This document shows positions 1 to 5,417 of a stretch of DNA of 5,575 nucleotides, in pieces. The DNA comes from Desulfuromonadales bacterium (lineage in GTDB: Bacteria > Desulfobacterota > Desulfuromonadia > Desulfuromonadales > JACZKF01): positions 1-5,575 of the forward strand of contig JACZKF010000559.1 in the NCBI GenBank assembly GCA_014860175.1. The letters are read 5' to 3'. The notes under the pieces were generated by a model. That model made no database searches and had not been told where the DNA came from. It was given only the letters and a program-made list of their open reading frames with translations. How positions within the stretch are numbered: the first letter of the stretch is position 1; the number at the start of each line of letters is the position of its first letter. A program made the translations under genes and the position numbers.

Positions 1-865
1 CCCCCCCTTCGAAGAGGCGACCGGCCAGAACCAAAGTGACGATCATCGCCGCCGTATCGAAATAAACCTCGCCGCCGGCGAAGATCTCGTACAGGCTGAC
101 CCCGTACGCCGCCAGGACCCCCAGGGCGACCAGCAGGTTCATGTCCGGCCGGCCATTGCGCAGGCTGCGCCATCCCCCGGCGAGGAAAGGGGCGCCAGCG
201 TAAAAGACGACCGGGGTGGCGACCAGGGCGGAGAAGAGATGGAGCAGATCCTTGGTGGCGGCGTTCATGCCGCTAAAGTAGCCGGCGTACAGGGCAAAGG
301 AGAAACCCATGAGCTGCATCGAGAGGAAAAAGGCGGTGCCGAAGCGGATCAGCAGGGCGTGGCGCTCCTGGGCCAGCAGGCGGTCTGCCGAACCGGCGGT
401 CAGCGGCCGGGGCAGGTAGCCGATGCGGATCAGCTCGGCAAAGAGGCGGGCGGCGTCGGTCACCTCCGGGTCGAAGCGGACGCCGGCGCGGTGAGTGGCA
501 TAGTTGAGGCGAACCTCGATGACCCCCTCCACCCTGGCCAAGAGCTTCTCGATCACCCAGACGCAGGAGGCGCAGCGGACCCCTTCGGCCAGGAAAGAAA
601 TTCTGGCCTCACCGGTTGCCCGGGTGACAAACCGCTCCAGGTAGGCGGCGCTGTACTGCTCTTCGAAAGCCCCCTCGGGGAGCCCGGGGTTTGGCCAGGT
701 GCGACGATCGTAGAAGCTCTCCAATCCGGCCTGATGCAGAATGAGGTAGGCCCCCCGACAGCCGTAACAACAGAAGTGCCGTTCAGTGCCGCTGCTGAGC
801 GCAGCAATGGGGAGGCCGCCGGGGAGCGGAAGTCCGCAATGGGCACAGGAGGAATCGTTCGTCAC
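1..865 (-). CDS. ccoI: CcoI copper-transporting P1B-type ATPase, N-terminal part (runs off left edge)
   Basis: This P-type ATPase of the CcoI/FixI group pumps Cu out of the cytoplasm so that the CuB centre of cbb3 oxidase can be filled. The 288 visible codons show a Cys-rich N-terminus (C7-x2-C10, then a CCYGC cluster at 32-36). A heavy-metal-associated domain follows with the metal site GVRCASC (C98, C101), then four membrane segments at about 171-193, 206-228, 241-262 and 268-286. The stretches MNLLVALG (242-249) and YFDTAAM (268-274) are typical of P1B ATPases before the actuator domain. The CPC transport motif, the DKTG phosphorylation site and the ATP-binding domain lie beyond the edge, so completeness cannot be judged. 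The start is GTG at 865, overlapping the upstream stop as GTGA. Its ribosome site is weak, which suggests translational coupling. A generic CopA is less likely given the Cys-rich N-terminus and the operon. Confidence 0.93.
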   Translation of the reverse strand, partial: MTNDSSCAHCGLPLPGGLPIAALSSGTERHFCCYGCRGAYLILHQAGLESFYDRRTWPNPGLPEGAFEEQYSAAYLERFVTRATGEARISFLAEGVRCASCVWVIEKLLARVEGVIEVRLNYATHRAGVRFDPEVTDAARLFAELIRIGYLPRPLTAGSADRLLAQERHALLIRFGTAFFLSMQLMGFSFALYAGYFSGMNAATKDLLHLFSALVATPVVFYAGAPFLAGGWRSLRNGRPDMNLLVALGVLAAYGVSLYEIFAGGEVYFDTAAMIVTLVLAGRLFEGG

Positions 866-1005
866 CGTTCACTCGCCGCCCGGCTGACTGGCGCACTGAC
901 CTCACTGACGGCCCGATAAATCGACCAACTGGTAAGGCAGACAAAAGCGAGCCCCAGAAAAAGGATGAACAGGGGCCAGCGGTGCCCCCCGGCGGAATGG
1001 CTCAT
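862..1005 (-). CDS. 47-residue single-helix membrane protein in the ccoH position
   Basis: This small gene lies between ccoG and ccoI, overlapping each by 4 nt (ATGA with ccoG, GTGA with ccoI). A good ribosome site, GGAGGG, lies 9 nt before the ATG, so it is very likely translated. The protein has a short polar N-terminus (MSHSAGGHRW), one membrane helix at about residues 11-29 (PLFILFLGLAFVCLTSW within it) and a short polar tail ending in SRAASER. In canonical operons this slot holds CcoH/FixH, a cbb3 assembly factor of about 150 residues with one N-terminal helix and a periplasmic domain. The helix plus preceding RWP resembles the FixH anchor, but the periplasmic domain is absent. It does not look like CcoS, which lacks this head and has an acidic tail. 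Assignment as a minimal CcoH is inference from position and topology; an unrelated small subunit is possible. Confidence 0.75.
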   Translation of the reverse strand: MSHSAGGHRWPLFILFLGLAFVCLTSWSIYRAVSEVSAPVSRAASER

Positions 1006-2255
1006 GGTCTTTTACCCTCCAGAGGTGCGCAAAGGAGCTGGGCCTCGGCGCTGGCTACCAGGCGCCCCTCGGCATCGTGCAGTCGCAGCAGAATCGGCCC
1101 CGCCGGACGCCCCGCCGGCAGAACGATGCTGAAATCGACCTGGCGCCGCTCGCCGGGAGCCAGGGCCATCTCGCGCACCGGGCCGAGGAGGGGGATGGCA
1201 CCGTTCGACCCCTGCGAGGCGGTCAGGGAGACGGTCACTTGCCGCCGCTGGCGGTTGATCACCACGGCGCTGAAGAGATTGACGGCGCTGCCGTCAGCCA
1301 GGAGCCGCATCGGTGCCGCCACCGGCCGGCTCATTTTCAGCTCGGCCGGAGCCCGCACCGAAACGGTCACCACCAGGGCCAGGCCCGAGGCGACCAGCAG
1401 GGCCGAGAGGAGGGCCACCCGACCGTTGAGCAGCGCCCGCCAGCCCCGCCCCTGCAGGCCGAAGGTATAGCGGATGATCCCAGGCTGGTTCCGCGGGGCC
1501 ATGACCTGCCGGCAGGCATCGAGGCAGCGGCCACAGTTGATGCACTCGATCTGCTCGCCCAGGCGGATGTCGATGCCGGTGGGGCAGGCCCGAACGCACG
1601 CCCCGCAGCCGATGCAGCGGTGCGCCTCATCGGGGTGAAACCGCAACGTCAGGGTGCCGGCATCGATGAGCGCCGCCTGGAACCGCCCGTAGGGGCAGAA
1701 CTCACGGCACAGCAGGCGCCGCACCAGGGCCAGATCGATATAAAGGGGAACGGCCAGCAGGGCCAGAGCCCAGAGGGCTGCCGACGGCAAAATGCCGGCC
1801 ATCAGGCCGGTGAAAAAATCAGCAGGAGAGATAAAGTACCAGAGCAGATTGGCAGCCACCAGCAGCGCCAGCAGCGCCAGGAAGCCGTGCAGAGCCGCTT
1901 GCTGCCACCGGCTCGCAACGATTTTCCCCGCTTGGACCCTGGCGCCGAGGCGGCGGGCAGCCCATTCGGCCAAATCGGTCAAAGCCGTCTGCGGGCAGCC
2001 CCAACCACACCACCCCCGCCCCAGGGCGAGGGTCACCAGCAGGAAGAAGAAGACCAGGGCCAAACTGGCCAGGAGCAGCAGGTAGAGCTCCTCGATGACG
2101 AACCGGCGCCCCCCCAGATAGAGGGTGAGGGTTGGCAGATCGAGGCGCAACAGACTCTCTCCGTCAACCCGGAGGAAGGGGACCGCCAGGAACAGAAGAG
2201 CGGTCCCCCACTGGAAAAGGCGCCGCCGGGGGCCGAGGAGTCGGGGGTGGCTCAA
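1002..2255 (-). CDS. ccoG: CcoG, membrane [4Fe-4S] protein / cupric reductase for cbb3 assembly
   Basis: CcoG (RdxA/FixG) is a polyferredoxin-like membrane protein. In Rhodobacter it reduces Cu(II) to Cu(I) before insertion into cbb3 oxidase. Visible here are membrane segments near residues 14-30, 55-79, 118-143, 155-178 and 279-300, and cysteine pairs C83/C87 (GWCGWGCPQT) and C183/C187 (CREFCPYGRF). Two ferredoxin-type clusters follow: C214-x2-C217-x2-C220-x3-C224-P and C238-x2-C241-x2-C244-x3-C248. After the last helix comes a periplasmic beta-rich domain (about 305-417), as in the family. At 417 residues it is somewhat short, mainly at the N-terminus. The start is TTG at 2255, with a weak ribosome site (GGCGGAAG). 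An in-frame stop (that of ccoP) lies 12 nt upstream, so no earlier start exists. It is 9 nt from ccoP and overlaps the next gene by 4 nt. Confidence 0.95.
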   Translation of the reverse strand: MSHPRLLGPRRRLFQWGTALLFLAVPFLRVDGESLLRLDLPTLTLYLGGRRFVIEELYLLLLASLALVFFFLLVTLALGRGWCGWGCPQTALTDLAEWAARRLGARVQAGKIVASRWQQAALHGFLALLALLVAANLLWYFISPADFFTGLMAGILPSAALWALALLAVPLYIDLALVRRLLCREFCPYGRFQAALIDAGTLTLRFHPDEAHRCIGCGACVRACPTGIDIRLGEQIECINCGRCLDACRQVMAPRNQPGIIRYTFGLQGRGWRALLNGRVALLSALLVASGLALVVTVSVRAPAELKMSRPVAAPMRLLADGSAVNLFSAVVINRQRRQVTVSLTASQGSNGAIPLLGPVREMALAPGERRQVDFSIVLPAGRPAGPILLRLHDAEGRLVASAEAQLLCAPLEGKRP

Positions 2256-2264
2256 CGCTTCCGC

Positions 2265-2783
2265 CTAGCGCCCGGTGCCCAGGGTCTGGGTAATGTAGCT
2301 CCCCAGCGCCGCGACCTCCCCGGCCGAGAGCTGATTGCCGAAAGCAGGCATCCCCCCCGGGCGGCCGTCGGCGATGCTCGCCTGAACCGCCGCCGGCTCC
2401 CGACCGAACTGGTAGTCGGTCGCTGTCAGAGAAGGACCGATCCCTCCCTCCCCCTGGCTGCCGTGGCAGACGGCACAGTGACTGGCGTAGAGCTCTTCGG
2501 CCCGGGCGGGAGAAACCGCCGCAGCGACAGGCGCCCCCTGGCTGGCGCCGGGAACGTTCTGGCTGATTTGCTGCCGGTGCGCTTCCATCTTGCCGGCGAA
2601 CTCCGCTTCGGAACTCCAGCCACTCAGCAGGTAGTAGCCCATGAATAGAACCGCCCAGACGATCAGTCCGTAAAAGAGGAGAGCGAAGTAGCGCGGGACC
2701 GGGTTGGCGCGGATCTCGATCAAGCCGTCGAAGTCGTGGGTGGCTTGCTGGTGCTTTTTCTCGTGGCGGTCGAGCATGGCCAT
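2265..2783 (-). CDS. ccoP: CcoP, monohaem cytochrome c subunit III of cbb3 oxidase (short form)
   Basis: CcoP passes electrons to the CcoO/CcoN core of cbb3 oxidase. The N-terminal FDGLIEIRANPVPR (18-31), followed by a membrane helix at about 32-54 and GWSSEAEF, is the hallmark CcoP anchor. A short Ala/Gln/Ser-rich linker (about 72-92) leads to one cytochrome c domain with haem site CAVCH (C103, C106, H107) and the likely axial Met145 in GGMPAFG. The segment DYQFGREP (123-130) matches the DWLYGGEP-type loop of CcoP haem domains. Canonical CcoP has about 300 residues and two such domains; this one has 172 and one. The sequence is intact with no frameshift, so it is a genuine short form. The first ATG (2783) is preferred: AGGAG lies 7-8 nt upstream, overlapping the ccoQ stop region. 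A second ATG two codons on is possible. Confidence 0.93.
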   Translation of the reverse strand: MAMLDRHEKKHQQATHDFDGLIEIRANPVPRYFALLFYGLIVWAVLFMGYYLLSGWSSEAEFAGKMEAHRQQISQNVPGASQGAPVAAAVSPARAEELYASHCAVCHGSQGEGGIGPSLTATDYQFGREPAAVQASIADGRPGGMPAFGNQLSAGEVAALGSYITQTLGTGR

Positions 2784-2796
2784 GGCGGCTCTCCTT

Positions 2797-2937
2797 TCAA
2801 TCCTCGTCGAGCATGCGATGTTTGGGCGCCTCCAGGCGGTCCCGGCGTTTGCGGCTGCAGGTGTAGGCGACGAGGCCGGCGAAGACCAGGAAGAGGCCGA
2901 GGGTCACCGCCAGGTAAAGAATCCCTTTGGCCTCCAT
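2797..2937 (-). CDS. ccoQ: CcoQ, small accessory subunit of cbb3 oxidase
   Basis: CcoQ is a short single-helix subunit that stabilises cbb3 oxidase, in some species protecting it from oxygen damage or anchoring CcoP. The 46-residue product has one membrane helix (about 5-26, GILYLAVTLGLFLVFAGLVA), then a strongly basic stretch (SRKRRDR, 28-34) and an acidic end (LDED). This is the normal CcoQ pattern of helix, SRKRK-like block and acidic tail. The start ATG shares one base with the ccoO stop (TGATG), preceded by a G-rich ribosome site. The stop lies 13 nt before ccoP. Identification rests on topology, the basic motif and position between ccoO and ccoP, because sequence conservation in such a short protein is low. 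Confidence 0.88.
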   Translation of the reverse strand: MEAKGILYLAVTLGLFLVFAGLVAYTCSRKRRDRLEAPKHRMLDED

Positions 2938-3806
2938 CAGCGCCCCCCTGACTGGAGGTAATTCACGATTTTCCAGACCCGCTCCTGCCCGAGGGAAGAG
3001 AACCCCGGCATCCCCCCTTCGGGGACTCCCGCGTAGATGAGGCTGAAGAGGTCGCCGTCGTCCCAGCCGTCCGTCAGTTCCGGTCCGATCCCCCCCTGCT
3101 GATCGGCCCCGTGGCAACTGGCGCAATGCTCGGTGTAGAGGAGAGCCCCTTCCGCAACCGCGGCCGCATCGCCGGCAAAGGGGTTGGTCAGCTCTGTCGG
3201 CGCCACCGGTGTCGACCCCTCCCCCCGGGGGAGATCGCGGCCGAGCTTCTGCATGTAGGCGACCAGGGCATCCATCTCCGTTTTGCCGGCCAGAGCGTCA
3301 AGCTGCTCCTCGGTGAATGGGAAACCGAGCACCTCCATCTTGCGCCGGATCCCGGAAGGGTCTACCCCCTGGGCGGAGAGAAAGGCATAGGCCGGCATGT
3401 TGGAGCGCGGGACGATCGACTGCGGCTCGGCCATATGCTGGAAGTGCCAGGCGTCGGGGTATTTGCCACCGATGCGGGCCAGGTCGGGACCGGTCCGCCG
3501 CGACCCCCACAGGTGCGGGCGATCGTAGACGAACTCACCGGAGCGGGAGTAGTCGCCATAGCGCACGACCTCGGCAACCAGCGGCCGCACGGTCTGGGTG
3601 TGGCAGTTGTTGCACCCCTCACGGATATAGACGTCGCGCCCTTCCAGCTCCAGGGGGGCGTAGGGGGTGATCCCTGCGATGCGCTCTTCTTCCGAGTTCA
3701 CCCAGGCGAAAGGGAGGACCATGGTGACGATGGTTCCGACCAGGATGGTGGCGGTGGCCAGCAGCAGAAAGAGGATCGGTTTTTTTTCCCAGGACGGTGC
3801 AGACAT
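2937..3806 (-). CDS. ccoO: CcoO, dihaem cytochrome c subunit II of cbb3 oxidase (extended form)
   Basis: CcoO carries the c-haem that feeds electrons to haem b in CcoN. The 289-residue protein has one N-terminal membrane helix (about 11-35). The conserved CcoO domain follows, with YIREGCNNCHTQ (C65, C68, H69), RPHLWGSRRTGPDL (96-109) and the axial Met137 in PRSNMPAY. After GRDLP (189-193) the usual protein ends. Here a Pro/Thr/Ala linker (about 194-215) leads to a second cytochrome c domain with CASCH (C228, C231, H232) and a likely axial Met266 in GGMPGF. Normal CcoO is about 200 residues with one haem. The start at 3806 was chosen because AGGAGGAG lies 5 nt upstream and the next residues, SWEKKPILF, are typical. 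A longer in-frame start at 3857 would overlap ccoN and add a non-conserved Pro/Arg-rich lead. The gene is 16 nt from ccoN and overlaps ccoQ by one base. Confidence 0.96.
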   Translation of the reverse strand: MSAPSWEKKPILFLLLATATILVGTIVTMVLPFAWVNSEEERIAGITPYAPLELEGRDVYIREGCNNCHTQTVRPLVAEVVRYGDYSRSGEFVYDRPHLWGSRRTGPDLARIGGKYPDAWHFQHMAEPQSIVPRSNMPAYAFLSAQGVDPSGIRRKMEVLGFPFTEEQLDALAGKTEMDALVAYMQKLGRDLPRGEGSTPVAPTELTNPFAGDAAAVAEGALLYTEHCASCHGADQQGGIGPELTDGWDDGDLFSLIYAGVPEGGMPGFSSLGQERVWKIVNYLQSGGR

Positions 3807-3811
3807 TCTTT

Positions 3812-3819
3812 CTCCTCCT
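3812..3819 (-). promoter_or_regulatory. Ribosome binding site deciding the ccoO start
   Basis: AGGAGGAG is read on the minus strand 5 nt before the ATG at 3806, inside the 16-nt gap after the ccoN stop. It favours this start over the in-frame ATG at 3857, which lies within ccoN. Confidence 0.85.
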
Positions 3820-3822
3820 CTC

Positions 3823-5238
3823 TCAGCTCGCCGCGCCGGCGGGGACGGGGGTGACATCCTTGGCTTTCCCCTTGCGGGCGGTCAGGACCAGATTGCCGAT
3901 GAACAGCCCCACCCCGGCGACATAGATGATGCCGCTAAAGGCCCGCGCCCAGTAGTAGGGGTACATCTCCACCAGGGTCTCCATGAAGGAGTAGGTCAGG
4001 CTGCCGTCCGGGTTCATGGCGTGCCACATGCCGGCCTGCTGCACGCCGGCGATCCACATGCTCACCGAATAGAGGAGCTGCCCCGACAGCACCAGCCAGA
4101 AATGCAGATTGGCCATCGGGATGCTGTAAAGTTCGTTGCCGTACAGGCGGGGGACCAGATAGTAGATGGCGGCGAACAGGACCAGAGAGACCCACCCCAT
4201 GGTCCCCATGTGGACGTGCCCGGGGACCCAATCGGTGTAGTGGATGAACCCGGAGAAGGAGCGCACCGCCTGCAACGGCCCCTGCAAGGTCTGCAGGCCG
4301 TAGAAAGTGATGCCGAGGACGAGGAACTTGACCAGATAGTTCTCCCGCATCTGGTGCCATTGTCCGTTCATCGACAGGTAGCCGTTGACCACCGAGCCCC
4401 AGGAGGGGGCGATGAGCATGATGGAGAACGCCATGGCCAGGGTCTGGATCCAGTCGGGGATCGGCGTCCAGAGCAGATGATGGGCCCCGGTCCACAGATA
4501 CATGAAGATCAGGCTCCAGAAAGCGACGATGGAGAGGCGGTGGCTGTAGATGGGAGCCCCGGTGGCTTTAGGGAGAAAATAGTAGAAGACCGCCAGCGGC
4601 GGGGCGGTCAGGACCATGGCGACGGCATTGTGACCGTACCACCACTGCACGTTGGCATCGTTGGTGCCGGCAAAAGCCGAATAGGACTTGAACCAGGAGA
4701 CCGGGACCGCCGCCCCGTTGACCAGGAACAGAACCGCCACCCCCACCAGGGAGGCGAGCATGAACCAGAGCGAGACGTACATCTGCTCTTCCCGGCGCTT
4801 GATCACGGTCATGATGATGTTGATGGAGAAGATGACCCAGAGGACGACCACCATCAGGTCGACCGGCCACTCCAGCTCATGGTACTCCTTCGACTGGCTG
4901 TAGCCCAGAAGCAGAGTGACCGCCGCCACGATGATGGTGGCGTTGAAAAACCAGAGCTGAAACCGGGCCAGACGGTCACTCCAGAGAGGGCGCCGGCAAA
5001 GCCGCTGCACCATATAGAGGAAGAGGGCGAAAAAGGTGCCGATGGCCCAGCCGAAAATCCCCGCATTGGTGTGCAGTGGACGCAGCCGGCCATAGGTGAG
5101 ATAGGGGGGGAGGTTGAGTTCGGGCCGGATCAGCTGAAAGGAGATGAGAATCCCCACCAGGATGGCGACCACCCCCCAGAGGAGACTCCAGTGAATGAAG
5201 CTGCGGACGATGGCGGTATTGTACTGCGGCGTTTCCAT
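3823..5238 (-). CDS. ccoN: CcoN, catalytic subunit I of cbb3-type cytochrome c oxidase
   Basis: CcoN reduces O2 to water at a haem b3-CuB site and pumps protons across the cytoplasmic membrane. The 471-residue protein has about twelve membrane helices. Visible ligands are H56 and H343 (low-spin haem b), H341 (haem b3, in GHVHMGTMGW), and H203, H253 and H254 (CuB, in WWYGHNAV and GAHHLLW). Y247 (IFMYLW) is the helix VII tyrosine cross-linked to a CuB histidine in this family. All these positions sit at a constant offset of 4 from Pseudomonas stutzeri numbering as I remember it. KEYHELEW (117-124) carries the conserved acidic pair. One key residue differs: Q319 (LQGPL) replaces the usual Glu of the EGP motif. 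The start at 5238 has AGGAGGTG 2 nt upstream and gives a METPQYN start; an ATG 8 codons earlier lacks such a site. First gene of the operon. Confidence 0.98.
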   Translation of the reverse strand: METPQYNTAIVRSFIHWSLLWGVVAILVGILISFQLIRPELNLPPYLTYGRLRPLHTNAGIFGWAIGTFFALFLYMVQRLCRRPLWSDRLARFQLWFFNATIIVAAVTLLLGYSQSKEYHELEWPVDLMVVVLWVIFSINIIMTVIKRREEQMYVSLWFMLASLVGVAVLFLVNGAAVPVSWFKSYSAFAGTNDANVQWWYGHNAVAMVLTAPPLAVFYYFLPKATGAPIYSHRLSIVAFWSLIFMYLWTGAHHLLWTPIPDWIQTLAMAFSIMLIAPSWGSVVNGYLSMNGQWHQMRENYLVKFLVLGITFYGLQTLQGPLQAVRSFSGFIHYTDWVPGHVHMGTMGWVSLVLFAAIYYLVPRLYGNELYSIPMANLHFWLVLSGQLLYSVSMWIAGVQQAGMWHAMNPDGSLTYSFMETLVEMYPYYWARAFSGIIYVAGVGLFIGNLVLTARKGKAKDVTPVPAGAAS

Positions 5239-5240
5239 GG

Positions 5241-5248
5241 CACCTCCT
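5241..5248 (-). promoter_or_regulatory. Strong ribosome binding site of ccoN
   Basis: AGGAGGTG on the minus strand is an almost full match to the anti-Shine-Dalgarno complement, just before the ATG at 5238. It lies inside the alternative upstream reading (start 5262) and so argues for the shorter protein. Confidence 0.85.
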
Positions 5249-5300
5249 GCAGGGCAGATCAAAGGTCGGCCGAATCCGATTCAGGACTTAAACGGTCATA

Positions 5301-5329
5301 TTTCTACGCTACCCTTCCATCTCTGTCAA
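5301..5329 (-). promoter_or_regulatory. Predicted sigma-70-type promoter of the cco operon
   Basis: On the minus strand a perfect -35 hexamer TTGACA (5329-5324) is followed after exactly 17 nt by TAGAAA (5306-5301), a 4/6 match to the -10 consensus. Transcription would begin near 5292-5296, leaving a leader of about 55 nt before ccoN. The region around it is AT-rich compared with the rest of the window (ACATTAATGAG just upstream). No FNR-type box (TTGAT-N4-ATCAA) is visible next to it. The call is by motif only. Confidence 0.6.
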
Positions 5330-5387
5330 CTCATTAATGTTCGAAGCCGGCAAAAAGTTGGTCCCCTTGGAAACCAGCCCATCTCTG
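5317..5387. repeat. Pair of 9-bp direct repeats flanking the cco promoter region
   Basis: CCATCTCTG (plus strand; CAGAGATGG on minus) occurs at 5317-5325 and again at 5379-5387. The copies are 62 bp apart start to start, close to six helical turns. The first copy covers part of the -35 hexamer and spacer of the predicted promoter. They could be half of a regulator-binding arrangement, but chance cannot be excluded for a repeat this short. Confidence 0.4.
5352..5376 (-). terminator. Likely intrinsic terminator of the upstream regulator gene
   Basis: Minus-strand RNA can form an 8-nt inverted repeat (TGGTTTCC at 5376-5369, GGGGACCA at 5366-5359). It folds as a 7-bp stem with loop CAAG and includes two G-U pairs. 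AC and five U residues follow (5356-5352). It lies 41 nt past the regulator stop and before the ccoN promoter, the expected place for a terminator. The stem is short with two wobble pairs, so it may be leaky. Confidence 0.45.
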
Positions 5388-5417
5388 CCGTCTGTAAACC
5401 TCGGTGACAAACCAGGA

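Noticed and set aside
239..919. Plus-strand open frame of 226 codons over ccoI
   Set aside because: The minus strand reads as a clear CcoI with metal-binding motifs and membrane helices. The plus-strand product has no recognisable feature and crosses the ccoI/small-ORF junction.
1077..2648. Long open frame (about 523 codons) on the plus strand opposite ccoG and ccoP
   Set aside because: It runs across two real genes and their junction on the opposite strand. Its composition is Gln/Arg/Gly/Pro-rich low complexity and no domain is visible.
3807..3857. Longer ccoO start adding 17 residues (MSPPSPPARR...)
   Set aside because: It would start inside ccoN without a good ribosome site and adds a Pro/Arg-rich lead atypical of CcoO. 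The start at 3806 has a strong ribosome site.
5258..5262. FNR half-site TTGAT on the minus strand in the ccoN leader
   Set aside because: There is no ATCAA partner at the required spacing, and the site would lie downstream of the predicted transcription start.
5266..5273. Perfect 8-bp palindrome TCGGCCGA in the ccoN leader
   Set aside because: Short GC palindromes are expected often in DNA of this composition. No longer flanking dyad is present.
3667..5337. Long open frame (about 556 codons) on the plus strand opposite ccoN
   Set aside because: It lies antisense to a certain ccoN. It is rich in Asp, Gly, His and Gln with no recognisable domain, the usual by-product of GC-rich codon use on the other strand.
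5347..5366. Possible sigma-54 promoter (GG ... TTTTTGCC on the minus strand)
   Set aside because: The GG and GC dinucleotides are separated by 11 rather than 10 nt, and the -24 element otherwise matches TGGCAC poorly.
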